This document shows positions 35,356 through 47,617 of a stretch of DNA of 64,000 nucleotides, in pieces; position 1 is the stretch's first letter; every line of letters begins with the position of its first letter. The stretch is taken from assembly GCA_022225965.2 (NCBI GenBank), contig JAKJXP020000075.1, forward strand, positions 62,001 to 126,000, read 5' to 3'. The notes under the pieces are model-generated. The model was given only the letters and a program-made list of their open reading frames with translations, did no database searches and was not told the origin of the DNA. Source of the DNA: Diatrype stigma. Its lineage: Eukaryota; Ascomycota; Sordariomycetes; Xylariales; Diatrypaceae. The translations under genes were made by a program, and so were the position numbers.

Positions 35356-36267
35356 GATTGTTGGGATTCGGAAGGGCATGTCGATGTTTCGTGTCTATGG
35401 CGGCCCTATCACCTATATTGATTTTATGTAATGGTGACTTTTCTACCGATCTAGACACATTTGAGTATACATGGTATGAAAGAATCAACTACCGGTGTGC
35501 CCCACTCTACTTCATATGATAATGTGTGTTTATATACATTGCACACGAGTTGGGTCTAGGGTAGCAACAAGAACAAGCCAGCCTCAGAAAGGCAAAACAG
35601 GAATATTGTGAGTACAGAAATATTGAGGAATTATGTAAAACAGCTATAATATTACTTTTTTATTTCCTAATAAGGGAATGTAAGTTGAGACCAACAGTGC
35701 TGTAGTCAGAAGCCCCTATTCGAGCGAAGCCCCTATCCCACCAGCATATCACGTGACCATGAAATAGCTAAACCTGACTTGTTCTTATCTTGGGCATAGA
35801 TGGGGGGATTCAAAGTAACCTGATCAAACCTTTAAAACGACCTTAAGACTTAATTCCGCAAGTGAAGCTTCACCAGTTCGGTAACATTTTCTGCTACGTA
35901 ACCATATATAGAATATACCCCTTTTTCATATTGTACCGACCCACACTAGCCTTCACAGAAAAAGCAGGAGGCATTCGACATCGTGTTTTTGCCCAGGAAA
36001 CCGGCCACGCTTAGCGAGCTGCAGAGCTGCTCTCCAAATTCGCAATTCTAGACGAGGGGCAGTGGTTCATATCAAACGAGCGAACAAGGGAACGGGCGAA
36101 CAAGTCAAACGAGTGTACTTCGTAATAAGCGACTGTTGCGTAACCTATATAGTGCTTTCAATGATTGTACCATATCAACATCAACCCTCGGCATGAAACG
36201 AGTGAACGTGTACTGAAACCCAAACTCTCGGGGTTTAGCTGTACCCAGCTAGTATCAAACACCCCCC
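35356..36267. other. Intergenic region between convergent genes
   Basis: About 900 bases, somewhat AT-rich near 35600-35660, with no supported gene or repeat. Holds the 3' regions of the permease and the NRPS-like gene. Confidence 0.45.
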
Positions 36268-39200
36268 TTACAGATCCCAGCCCTTCAGCCAGTCTTCTAG
36301 CATCGACCGCGTCACCGGTTGAACGTGCGCATGATCACTTGCACAAGCTACGTTCTCCATCCCATCACCCAAAGCGTCGTAGTAATCCAATAGCCTCAAC
36401 GCTGGCAACCTTGCGACATCGTCGGCGGTTGGATACGTGATAGATCGAAGCCTGAGGACCCATTCTCGCAGCGGTACTGTTTCTTGAATACCATACGCAT
36501 CGACTAGTATGCTGAGCAGCAGCTCCCAGGGGGGTGACTGAGGAGACCAGACGTTGACAAAGTGGAGCGCTGTGCTTCCGGTTCTGGGAAGATGGACCAA
36601 GTCGCCCAGTATGGTTGCGACGGTGTCGACCGGAGTCCAATCGATCAATGAGAGATGGCTTGGTGCGCATTTAAGCTCCCGCGCTGTACGAATAAGAGAT
36701 GAAACCCAGGGTTGATCAGCCCATTTTTGGTGCTGATCATTCGCAGGGCCGCCGATCTGACCGACCCGTAGGACGGACACGGGAATGCCAGAATGCTGGC
36801 TCGCAGCCGTGAGGATCCGCTCCGCAGCAAGTTTCGACTGAGCATAGCCAGTACTCAGGGCAGCCGTAGCGTCCTGAACTGGAGCCTCGGGCGCCGTGGT
36901 CGTCTTGGCCAAGTTGCCCACTGACGCTAGCGAGCTCACAAATACGATGTGTACATTATGGTCGCTGGCGGTGGCAAGCTTGACCAACTCTATCGTAGCT
37001 TGCAAGAATGGTTCAAATGATCGGATGGAGAGACCAAAGTCCAACCTCCACGAGTTATACACGACGACGCCGACTTCGCTAACCAAGATGTCATACTCGT
37101 TCTTTTGGAGACCCAGAAGAGGCTTTCCGAGTTCAATGGTCATGTAGCGTAGCTTGGGTAGTAACGGCTTTAGATCTACGCCTATGTCGATGAGGGCCGC
37201 TTCTTGACGTTCCTTCGCATCATTTGACCGATTCAAGCAATAGATACGAGACACACCAGGGGATTTTAGGAGCTTGGCTACAGCATTGGAGCCCAGATAG
37301 CCTGTAGAACCTATGAAAGCGACAGTAGATGTGCCGGATGCCTTCTTCCCTTGGGATGGCGACTCGACGGGCAGGTTCTTGACAAATTTCTCAACCGTCT
37401 CATCAACAGTACGGGCTAGGGTAGCTTCCGAGACTATTCCAGGTACAATTCCTGTGTCGAGGACGTTTTTGGTGAGTCTCGAAAAGCTTGCGAGGTTTGA
37501 GTTGTGGAAAATAGCCTGTGGTGAAATCCAGGACGTGGGCTTTGCCTTCTTCTGAAGACTACGTTTTAGCGTCGACACAACCCCTAGTGTCTGCACTGAA
37601 TCTAGACCGTGCGAGAAAAAGTCATCATCTGCACCCATTGTCAATGCCTGAGGGAACGAGATTGCGAAGACGCTCCGAACAAATTCCATGATTGTAGGTA
37701 GGTCATAGTTGGAAGATAATTCCAACCCGACTGTTGGAGTTCCGGTGTCCGCAGCTGGGGACGAGTATAAAAGCTCAATCTCATTCTTGTATGCTTCCTC
37801 TGTGAGTCTGCGTATGATTGTCCCTTTTGCAGTCCTCAGGAACGGTTTTTCAGGTAGAGCGCATATAAGTTGCCCGGGATGAATCCGCCCTTGACCTGAC
37901 GCAAGAGTGTTTGACTCCTCAACAAAGGGCCAGAGCTTTTTGAGCAGCTCTGCTCGTCTCTTCTCATCCAAAGACTCACTTGGTTCCACCAGTAGAGCTG
38001 TTTGAGTTCTTCGATTCCCAACTACTAAAGCACCCTTAAGGAGAGGATGGCTTTGGACATGCATCTCTAATGCGAGGGGATTGAACTTTTCGCTATTTGC
38101 TAGGACGATTATATCGTCTTTCCGGCCGTAGTATTTGTACAGCTGTGGCTTTTCGGGGTGGCGAGTGAACAAATCTTTGGTCCGGTACTCAGTAACACCC
38201 GGAAGGTTGTGGTATAAGCCAGCTCGATCTTTATTACTCTCATCAGCAAAGATTACGAGTTCGAATGTGCCTTCCTCGGGGTCGTATAGCTACATTACGA
38301 TTGTGTGTCAGTTTGGTCATTGGAAGGGTGCAAAAGAACATCATATGCTGACCTGCATCTCATGTTTCATGTGGGGGTTGAACTCGTGCCATTGCCAATC
38401 CTCGGGTGAGACAACTAGCTCGGGCTGCGAGAATATTTCAGTTGCACCGAATGGTGAAACAAGGGTCGTGATCTTCGCAAGGCGATTCCCCACTGTTGGG
38501 TTCATGGGCGCACCCCCATGGCATACGTAGTCTATGTTCATGAAGAAATCGGCGCCGTTCGGCTCGTTGAGAAGTTGCTCAGCCACGGCCGGAACCAATG
38601 CAAGAGCGCGAATCTTCTGTTGACGCAACACGTGTTTGAGGAGGTTCCCATCAGGTATCACTATGCGTATACTATCAGCAACTGCCCAGGTGCTGTGAAT
38701 AGGGGTACTGTTCAGGGCTTCGCTCACTATGTGGGGGCCCCAGTACGGGACAAGAGTTGCTGAAGACAGGATTCACTATGGGTTGTCAATACGTGTATCT
38801 AACGCAAAGGTGCTAGAGCCCACAAACCAGCTTGACCAAGAAAGCCCCCGAGCTATTTTTTTCGTGGTTAGTGGTGTCTTCAGGTATACACACAGGATCT
38901 AGATTGACTCACGTGGAAGAAGGGGAAGACACTGTACACTCGACCCTCGCCTTCGAAGTCCCATATGGAATGATCCATTTTCTTCCGACCAGGCAATGCT
39001 GGAAGGGTTCTTTCGTAATCCAGTACAGCGAATGAACCGTTCGTCATAGTAACGGGCTTGGGAGGTCCTGTTCTTCGGTCAGCAATAGCTTGTGTCGTGT
39101 GCTACTCCAACCATGTGGACATTACCAGTCGATCCCGATGAGTGCAATACCAACAGAGGTTCATTTTTGGCTTGGTCAAACTCTTTAATGTACGGGTAGT

Positions 39201-39724
39201 GTTTCGGGGTGCTTCTGAGCATATCATCAAAGGAGGGAATAGCCTCAGCGCGACAACCCGGCTCCAGACTTAACAGCGGTTTGACAATGGGGGAAACCGC
39301 GGCGGCATACAAAAGCTTATTGCTTCCTGTTTGTTTCATGAGAGATGAGTTGGTTGATGGCGGGTTCCGAGGTGATGGAAGCAAAAGCTACGGGGTTGTT
39401 AGTACAAATGGTTTAGATCTATAGGATCTCAAAAGTTACCTTGTAACCACACTTGATTGCGGCATAGAAAATGACGACGCCACGAAGATCAGGAATTCCG
39501 ATATAACTCAGGGTTTCGAAGCTTTCACTTCGACCAAATCGATCTTCTATCCATGTAGCCATGAAATCAATGCATCGTGCAATATCGGATACTGTAATGT
39601 CGGTGAATCCTTCAGCGATGTCTGTAGACTTTGGGATGGCACCAAAAAGCTTCAGAGGGTCCTTCGATGCAAGTTCATCAAGGACACGAGGCAATAGCCT
39701 CCGCCCATAAGGTTCCCTTTCCAT
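36268..39724 (-). CDS. NRPS-like adenylation-thiolation-reductase enzyme
   Basis: Six exons on the minus strand (39724-39440, 39387-39126, 39067-38913, 38852-38804, 38759-38353, 38289-36268) give 1059 residues. It activates a carboxylic acid with ATP, loads it on the carrier thiol and releases it by NADPH reduction as an aldehyde or alcohol. The adenylation domain (about 20-560) shows VLHSSGSTG (A3, rebuilt across intron 2), SPFGATEIF, EYRTKDLF and GRKDDIIVLANSEKFNP. The carrier domain has DDFFSHGLDSVQTLG with Ser617 for the phosphopantetheine arm. The reductase domain begins with FIGSTGYLGSNAVAKLL (about 711-727) and has GYAQSKLAAERI with Tyr868 and Lys872. No condensation domain is present. 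The fourth intron is only 44 bases and is the least certain splice. The gene looks intact. The substrate is unknown, probably an aryl or amino acid. Confidence 0.9.
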
Positions 39725-40481
39725 CGATCAAAAGTGTCGATTAAAGATAAGACCAATTCGATTAGAACGTTGTACGAGTATTCCTGGGCAGAGAAAAGCT
39801 TGAAGAAGGCAGAAGGCATCGGGGGAAGTTTAGCTGCTCGGTCGCCCGGGGGGGGGGGGGCAGGTCCTCGGCGGCGGGCGACGCGNNNNNNNNNNGATCG
39901 CCAGAAGTTTCAGCCCGACAACCAAAGTAACTGTGCCCCAATTATAGGTACCTATAGGGGGGGAAACAGGTGGGATGAATGGTGGGGGAGATATTCTAGA
40001 GAAGAACATTGCTACAAATGTTAGGTAACATGTAATGCAACGCACTTGGAGGGCAAGGCCGCACTCTTTGTTGGACAGCAAACATACCATATATGCATGT
40101 TGGTTCTATGTTGCAGTAAGGGGGTCCCTATTCGGAGTTAGGAGTTTAGGTCCCTCTTCGGAACGGCGTAACCAGTATCCAGAAAGTATCCAGAGGTAGC
40201 TAGCAACCTGAACTTGTAGTTCGGAAAAGTGCACCTGAGCTACTTGTTATCACACCGAAATGTTGTGTTTGCCGGTTTCTGGACATGACATTTGAGAAGA
40301 ACAAGCTATCTCGTTATATTATTTGCTGACAGGAGCCGCTACGCACTATATTCTATGTACGGATGAATCCATATATCTAACAATGTACACAGAACATGAG
40401 GCTCACCATGAACATGCCCCCAAAGAGCTTTCCATCCATCATGTGCCTGCTCGCGACGAAGTGCCTCCCTCACTTGTTTAC
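39725..40481. other. Intergenic region with assembly gap
   Basis: Contains the promoter side of the NRPS-like gene and the 3' end of the G1 peptidase gene. A run of thirteen G residues precedes GCAGGTCCTCGGCGGCGGGC and ten Ns (39886-39895). A short stretch after the gap is also G-rich. Sequence around the gap is unreliable. Confidence 0.6.
39886..39895. other. Assembly gap (10 N)
   Basis: Ten undefined bases, probably of arbitrary length, placed 160 bases upstream of the NRPS-like start codon. Missing sequence could include regulatory DNA or a small gene. Confidence 0.95.
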
Positions 40482-41473
40482 CTACGTGTAGGTGCACTTG
40501 ACACTGGACGAGCCCGAGGTGCTGCACGACGTCAGCACGGAGTTGCTCTGCTTGATGTCGATGATGGTGGCGCCGCTAACGCCGACGGTGCCGCTGCTGG
40601 TGGTAGCCGAGGCGCCCGTGAAGGTGACGGTGTCGAAGTCGGCGAAGGGCACGAGCCCGCCGTTCGACGAGAAGTCCTCGACGATCCACTCGGCATTGGT
40701 CTCGCAGAGGCTGCCGGTCTGGCTGGTGAACGTGTGCGACACCGACTTGCCCGTCGTCTGGTTCTGGATCACCGCCGTACCGCCCGTCTTGCTGCTGGCC
40801 GTCACTGTCATCTTGATCGTATCCCCCGCACTGATCGAAATGCCGCTGAAGTCGTACGCGTAGTCAGGGTACTGCACACCATCTGGGGTCAGTTACTGCT
40901 CCCTTATGGTTATGAAAAATTCCAGGGAAAGATGTGGGATCCATGTTCGGGTTCTCATTTCTCGAAAATAGGGGCACCCCCTTAGCGTAACTTCAACCCC
41001 TGAAGCTAGCCAAGAAGAGGGCAAAATAGGCACGAGAGGTCACTTACCCATTCATACCAAGCATCAAAGGAAACCGAGGAACCCTGAACGTAGAAGTCGA
41101 CGCCGGTCTGCAGGATGGCCGTCTCGCAGGTGTCGCCGTCGATGCCGACCCACGCCGAGGCCGCATACTCGGTGCGGCTGCTGCCGCCCGACGGCGTCGA
41201 CGGCGTCGGCACCACGATGGTGCCCGTCACCGAAGTGTACCCGGTCCCGATCAGCACGGCCCCGGCCCAATTGGAGCTGTACTCCACGTGCGCCGTGCCG
41301 TTGTTGCCCACCTTCTCGGCGTACAGGACACCATCGTCGGGTGGCATCCGCAGGGACGAGCCGCGCTGCGCAAGGCGCTCAGCCGCGCGCTGGCGGCGCA
41401 TGGCCGTCCCGGGGGCACCAAGAACGGCGGTGGCGCCGGTGAGGGCGCTGGCGAGGGCGATGGTGAACTTCAT
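40482..41473 (-). CDS. Secreted G1-family glutamic peptidase (eqolisin)
   Basis: Two exons (41473-41048 and 40871-40482) with a 176-base GTAAGT..GTGCAG intron give 271 residues, usual for a precursor of this family. The start at 41473 gives a signal peptide (MKFTIALASALTGATAVLG); an upstream in-frame codon lacks one. A basic propeptide ends near residue 60. The mature enzyme has SSNWAGAVL, YAASAWVGIDGDTCETAILQTG with Gln122, and CETNAEWIVEDFSSNGG with Glu203 as the expected catalytic pair. The splice joins WYEW to YPDYAYDFSG in frame. Such enzymes are pepstatin-insensitive acid proteases used extracellularly at low pH. It lies 2.3 kb from an S53 acid peptidase on the same strand, so a joint role in external protein digestion is plausible. 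Confidence 0.92.
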
Positions 41474-43802
41474 GGTGTCTGGTTGAAGAGCAAGCGGAGG
41501 TTGCGGCGGTGGTGCTATAGGCAGAGGAAACAGGCGAGCAAGCAAGCAAGCGAGGGGCCGTTTTCAGCTATGCAGGAGCAGGAAGATTCTATCGAGAGAA
41601 CGTGTAGCTCACTGATGGACTCTGAAGTAGACTGGAGTGATGATTCGAGTAGACATGGCGACGATCATTCAGGCCTTCTTATAGTCCGAGACGAACGAGC
41701 ATCGTGAAGGTAGGTACACGCAGCGTCGCATCACCCCATACACGCTCCCGCCAGCTATTCTACGAAGTACTACAACATGATCTTGGCGCATGGCTTCCCC
41801 GACATCACGACATCGGGAAAACCCAGATAAGGGGCGCCAACCACCTTCCCGATCGTCTAGATAATCCCGTCTCGAGTGACTGCGTGGTCTTGAACAGGGT
41901 GGTATATGTGCATAACGAGTGTCGAGGAGCTTTGTCCGATAGGCTGCAGCATCTTCGTCCGGACATATCTATGTCTGATAAGGGCTTCTAGATCTATCAC
42001 AAGGCGGATCCAGCTGTCTGCGATGCTTACTGATTAACCAATGGGGACTAAGAAACACCTTCGAGAATGCCTGCAAAGAGAGTTCCTCAGCATGATAGAT
42101 CAAGCCTCAAGGCGGCTGTCTTGACAAGATGTCGCGCAGCGGCATCCTCGAAGACTGACTAATGTCTGTCTTTAAGTCACACTCACTTCGCATTGGTGGG
42201 AACCACAACGAGGTGGAGAGCGATTAAGGAAGGTCACATCAGTTCTGGATCTACTTAGGGTCACTGACTAACTACCTGGCTAGGGCTACAGATTGAAATG
42301 CCTTGGAGTTTTAGCTTAACGGCGTGTGGTATCCTGAACTATGCGAACAAAAGCCACTGAGTGTAATAGTCCATGCGGATATCGCATCGCGGGGCATACT
42401 GCCCGAAACGGGAGTTAATTATTATGTTCGCAAGAAGGGGGGAGTGAGCGAGCATGTGCCATGATTACAAGACATATGAAAAGGGGCCGGACCCCAAGTG
42501 AGGCCTTGGCCTTGGCCTTATGATGCAAGAAAGTGGGCATAGTACTAGATGTATAGATAAGCCAAGAAAGACCAAGCCACCGACCGTAGCAGCGCCATGG
42601 CTGAAGAAGTTCAAATAAGCTTTCCAGCATAACCAAGCCGATCGCCAAGTGCCTGGGCTATTCCTCCCGGTATCGTGATCTTCATAGCTCTAGACATGCG
42701 GCTCTTTGACGATCACAACATATCCGATCACTACTCAGTTGACTCCAGACTGTGTAGAGGTGCCTGGAGATATCACCAAGCTTACCGGCACTTATCGGCC
42801 TGCTCTCACCCACATGCAGGCATTCCCGTTCTCTCGCGCCCTCCCCTCCCACTACTGCGGAGCCCCCACCACCCGAAAACAAGCTGCTTATTTGCTCCCG
42901 GTCGTGTTCTGTTGACTAGTCATTCTTCCTTGATTTTCCCCCCTTCATCGAGATTCTCGGCCTTTGTGGCCCTCACGAGATAGAAGGGTAGTATTCATAA
43001 CGAGGCCCACCGATACCCGCGGGGGCAAAGTAGTCGATTACGGAAAGGATCGGCTGTCAAGTCATTTACTTGCTATGTTATTACTAACTTATACAGGGCC
43101 TAATCGCGCCATCACATGCGGCGTGCGAACCCGAGAACCTGAATGAGGTGTGTCTGCCGCGCAGGTGCTATAAGCATATTCGCTCAAACCCCCGTGGGGG
43201 GTCCAGGGATGTTTCTTGCCCTAGTAATGAGGTACAGTGTTGTTATTGGCGCGTTACAGCCTACGTACTACACCACCCCTTCTCGCGATACTCCACCTAT
43301 CGTTCCCCGGCTTATAGTTACCTGATTGTAGTTCGAGAATAAACGTCGACGACTAGTTGGCTAGCTATCAGATCGTTGCGCCGACGCTATCGGCATCAAG
43401 GCCCTGTATGCTATGCCGTTTTGATAGGAGCCCCCTCAAAAGTTGGGTGGTTTTCTTTACTCCAATCTCGCCTCATCCCATCCAATCATATTTTTGAGAT
43501 TAAGCCAGGAAGAGCTACACTGGCCGACCCTCGTATTTCTTGTTCTTCCTGTCTCATAGAAACTAAGCACCCTGGCGTGGCCACCACCTCGAATGGGGTC
43601 AAAGGGGTATAGATTAGAGGGGCAGATGGGCTCTGTTATCTTTAGCCTTGCTTAGAACATAGTCAAGATTGCACATATATCAAGGCGAGATATCGACAGT
43701 ACCCCGACGCGTAGAGAATGGAAGAAAATCATTATAGATTCTGCCTGCTCCTTGCTCCCCAGACTATCTAATCCCCTTTGTCTTTACTTTTCCTATATAT
43801 CT
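41474..43802. other. 2.3 kb intergenic region
   Basis: Holds the 5' region of the G1 peptidase and the 3' end of the S53 peptidase. The leader next to the ATG includes AAGCAAGCAAGC. Many short frames occur on both strands without domains or splice support. Nothing further is called. Confidence 0.45.
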
Positions 43803-45915
43803 CTAGTGTAGCTTTCCGCCGGTCAACTTCACGAGTTCGGGGAAGATCTGGATTCGCGTTAGTAATCTTCGTATTGCATTCAGAGTACGGCGTAGTGAGC
43901 TAACGCCAAGAAAATAGCTACTTACCGGCGTGCCGAGACCCGTGACAGGGTCCCATCCCTTCGCTGCAGGGAAGCCATCCACGTCGCATCCATGCGCACT
44001 TCCGGAGACGACATCGGTCAGGCCCTTGTAGCCCTCGGAGTACAGCCACGGGTTCAGGAAGCCGAGGGTGGGCTTTCCGGCCGCGAGGCGCGCGTCGTTG
44101 ACCAAGGAGAGGATGCTGGCCGTTAGCGGCGTGCTGGCGCTGGTTCCGCTGATGACGCCTTCGGTGCCGTTCCAGAAGTAGGCAAAGTACAAGCCCTGGG
44201 CGGAGAGGTCGGGGTACCCGCGGCCGGTCTTTCTGTAGAGGCCGTCGTACTGACCGGCCAGGTCGCGGACGTAGCTCCGGACGTTTTTCAGCTGGTACGC
44301 GGGCGTTTCGAAGTAGTAGCTGAAACCGCCACCCGAAGTGTAGTTGCCGTGCACTTTACCGTCGGGGCCGGTAAAGGCGGGCCGGTAGGCGACCTCCTCG
44401 GGCTCGAAGTTCATCGTCGCGCCCACGGCGGTCACGTACGGGCACGTCGGCGGGAACTCGGGCAGGAAGGTCGTCGCGTTCTTGCCGTCGTTGCTGATGC
44501 AGTCGCCGTCGGGTCCCACGCCATTGTCGCCGCTGGAGAACAGCAGCGACGTGCCGCGGACGCCGACCTGCGCGAACTGCGCGCACACCCGCTCCGCGTA
44601 CGACCGGGGCACTGTCTGCTCATCGTCCGCGTACGACGTGCTGACGATCGGCGGGATCGAGTCCTGGTCCAAGAGGTAGTTGACCCAGTCGAGGTAGGGC
44701 TCGTTCGTGTTGCTGGGGCTGCCCTGGGACGGGTTCCAGGGCGGGCTGCCGCCGGTCGAGTAGCTGATGACCGGGGTCTCCCAGTTGATGCCCGTGATGG
44801 CCTGGACGTCAAGGTTCGCCTCCTTGGACGTACCTGCCGCTGCCTCCTCGGGCGTGAGGCCGTAATCGCCCGGGCCATCCTGTATGACAAGCTGCTTGAA
44901 GTCTTCAGCCTGCGCGATTCCCTCCGGGCGGTACTTGGCAAGGAACTGCTTGAGATCGGATCGGATGGGGTGCTCTCCCAGGTAGTTGGCGAAGGCGATC
45001 TGGTTCTTATCCGCCGACTGCGTTTTGTAGCCCTTGGTAGAATACAGGGTCTCGAAGCATTCGGGCGTTACGGAGCTGACGTTGCAAACCTTGCCTATGG
45101 TGCTGTTGCTCAACGAGGCCTGCTGCGTCTGGGGGACGAAAACCGGCGCGTCGTTGTGGGTGTACTTGTTCGCGCGAGCGCGGAAGAACGAATTCGTCGG
45201 CTGGATCGTGTCGATGTGGTCATGCAGGTGGCGCGGAAGAGACCACTCTGGGGTCCGAACAACCAGCGAACCATCGGTATGGCGGTACGTGTGGTATTCC
45301 GTATCGAGTAACTGCTCAGCTGCCTCGATAGGGAGAGACACCGTCACCCAATCTTTGGCGGAGCTGTACTGCGATGGGGCGACTCCATGCGCATCGAGCC
45401 ACTCATGCACGAGCCTCAAGGACTCATCACTAGGCTTGACAAGCTCTCTCACCTCGTCCGCGGAGAGATGCTGGCCGTAACGATAGTGACGAGGGTTGGA
45501 GACTAGAACTCAGGTTAGCATGACTCCTGCAATGCGCACACAAAAAATCGATATAACCCAGCACCGCATCCAAATAAGAATCTCGAACTTTCGAGAGCTG
45601 CGACACGGCCGATCCATGAGCCGCAACCGACGAATGCGGCACAGCTGATGGACAAGATATGGGAACTTGATCGGGGATCGATTGGATCATCATACCTTCG
45701 TACAGGTGCTTTTCCAGCGCTGCGAAGTTGCCCTGCTTGACACCGATCTTCAAGTTGATTACATGATCGGCCGGGGCGCGTTCAACCCTCTTCCATGCCC
45801 GGGGCACGAAATGCGACTCCTTGACCTCGTAAGGTGTTCGCACGTGCAGCGGCGACGCAACAACCGCCTGCGCAGCCAAGAGCGTCGCCAAGACGCTCGT
45901 AGTGAATCCAACCAT
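43803..45915 (-). CDS. Secreted S53-family serine-carboxyl peptidase (sedolisin/tripeptidyl peptidase)
   Basis: Three exons (45915-45696, 45502-43926, 43847-43803) give 613 residues. ATG 45915 was chosen because it starts a signal peptide (MVGFTTSVLATLLAAQAVVA). The pro-domain contains LKIGVKQGNFAALEKHLYEV joined across intron 1 to SNPRHYRYGQHLSADEV, a family hallmark. Catalytic residues fit Glu301 and Asp305 (KEANLDVQAITG), oxyanion Asp399 (LFSSGDNGVG) and Ser528 (ISGTSAS). The calcium site is TDVVSGSAHGCDVDGFPAAKGWDPVTGLGTP (seen at about 569-599; its key residues are Asp570 and Asp591). The last exon of 15 codons (IFPELVKLTGGKLH) follows an intron with ACTAACG branch site. It is an extracellular acid protease, probably removing tripeptides or acting as an endopeptidase. 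Confidence 0.92.
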
Positions 45916-47617
45916 GACGTTTGCCTGAACCCCGCGATCGCCTACAGGGAAAGAGAAAGACAGACAGACAGACAAGATAGACTTGTTGAAGGGGAAGCAA
46001 ATAGACGAGACACAAGATCAACGTGTTAGGCGGTATTTATTCTTCGTCTGGGCCGTGAGACATACCCCACAAGGTAGGATCGCTCGATCTAATGACTTAC
46101 ACGCGATAGGCAAGCATCCTGATGTAATTACGGTATAAGTTGCTCTCTCAGGCTTAGGGGCCAATGACGCTCACGGCACAGTATCGCAGGTGTATGTAAG
46201 ACGCAAAGAGACCATGTCGCCTGCCAACAAGGGCAGCGGCGCAGCGGATCGCAATGGAATCCAGACCACTGCGCGCGATAGAGCCCTGTAGTGGTTCCCT
46301 ATAGTAAATGACTGGAAATAACCAACGATGACTTCATCAGCTAACAAATTCCCTCGCAATTGATGAGCTAGAGTGTTAGGGCCAAAAGTGACGAGCGTCT
46401 CTTTGGCCTATATCCACAAGCCTGCATGCTTCCCTTCCTCGCGCCGTTTCTGGGGTACCCTAAAGCGGCCCTAAAGGGGGCTCCCTGTCGGCTCCCTGTC
46501 AGCGCCTGAATCATGATTGGACTCACGAATAGTTTATCATCTACCGTTTCCCTATTCTAGAAGGTGCCTATCTATCCCAGTCCCGATAATACGACGCTAT
46601 AAGCCATTCCGTGAAGCTTGTTTAATCCCGCTCATGCGGTTTCCATGTTTCCATGTTGTTCCCAGATCTCATTCCAAGTTTTATTAACTAGTTCGACCTT
46701 GCTCTCGGGTGCTTGAGTCAGTGTGTGCGTGTGTGTGTGTGTGTTTGTCAGTGAACGCAGGATTACCTACACACCGTTAAGGACCCGACTATATGGGTCA
46801 GTAAGGCTTCTTGAGTCGAGGGCATCGCCGGGTACCGATCGCATAGATAACCGTATCCCAATCTGGCAGGGTGGATGGACTATTGTTCACCGAAGGAACG
46901 GGCAGAACGGGGTGTACCTACATTAGTCTGCCACTCGGCTTCATCCCGGAGGCGTAGCATCTCGATCTAGGGATGGCTATCCTCTGTACCAACCGATTGA
47001 AGGCATTGCTGTTATATAGAACGACATTGTTGGATGAGTTGGCAAGCGACGACCCCCTTACATATTGATCATCGTCCCATCTATGTACTCGAACAGCCGA
47101 GGTTGAAGCCTAATGGGAATTGTCCGCTCGCTACATTTACAATCCCACAGTACCTGACCTTACTTTCACTGCTGCAATGTGGGGTTTTAATGTGTTGTTC
47201 CATATTGCCCCCATACAACAATCGGCCGCATCAACTGGCATGGTGTTCAATTAGCTACGTTCACGACCTCCCCTTCTAGGCACCGAGAACTAATGAAGCT
47301 TGTAGCTATAGCATGACCCTCATATTCCATCCTTACTGCTGCTAGAGCTCCGAGGAGGAAAAGGAAGAAGAAAGTTGTTCATGGGAGAGGGGCCGGGGGT
47401 GATCACACCATTGTATCTAGATAGGGAGCCCCCACACACCCCCACATCTGGTCTTGCGATTGAACTTTCGTTTCCAACTGATGTTGTTGATATTTCAGCG
47501 CTCTCGAGTCTCGACTCCCAACTATGGGCGGGTGATATTTTTATATACACGCGCTGTGCCAGACTCGCACTCGCTACCTTCATTGCCTCTAGCCCTCAAC
47601 CATCAGTCCATCACGCG
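45916..47617. other. 1.7 kb intergenic region with GT microsatellite
   Basis: Next to the S53 start is a GACAGACAGACAGACA run (45958-45974), typical leader repeat sequence. A GT dinucleotide tract lies at 46721-46744. No supported gene. Confidence 0.5.
46721..46744. repeat. GT microsatellite
   Basis: About twelve GT units with one GC interruption. A simple-sequence repeat with no assigned function. Confidence 0.8.

Noticed and set aside
44349..45311. 320-codon plus-strand frame
   Set aside because: Antisense shadow of the S53 peptidase exon.
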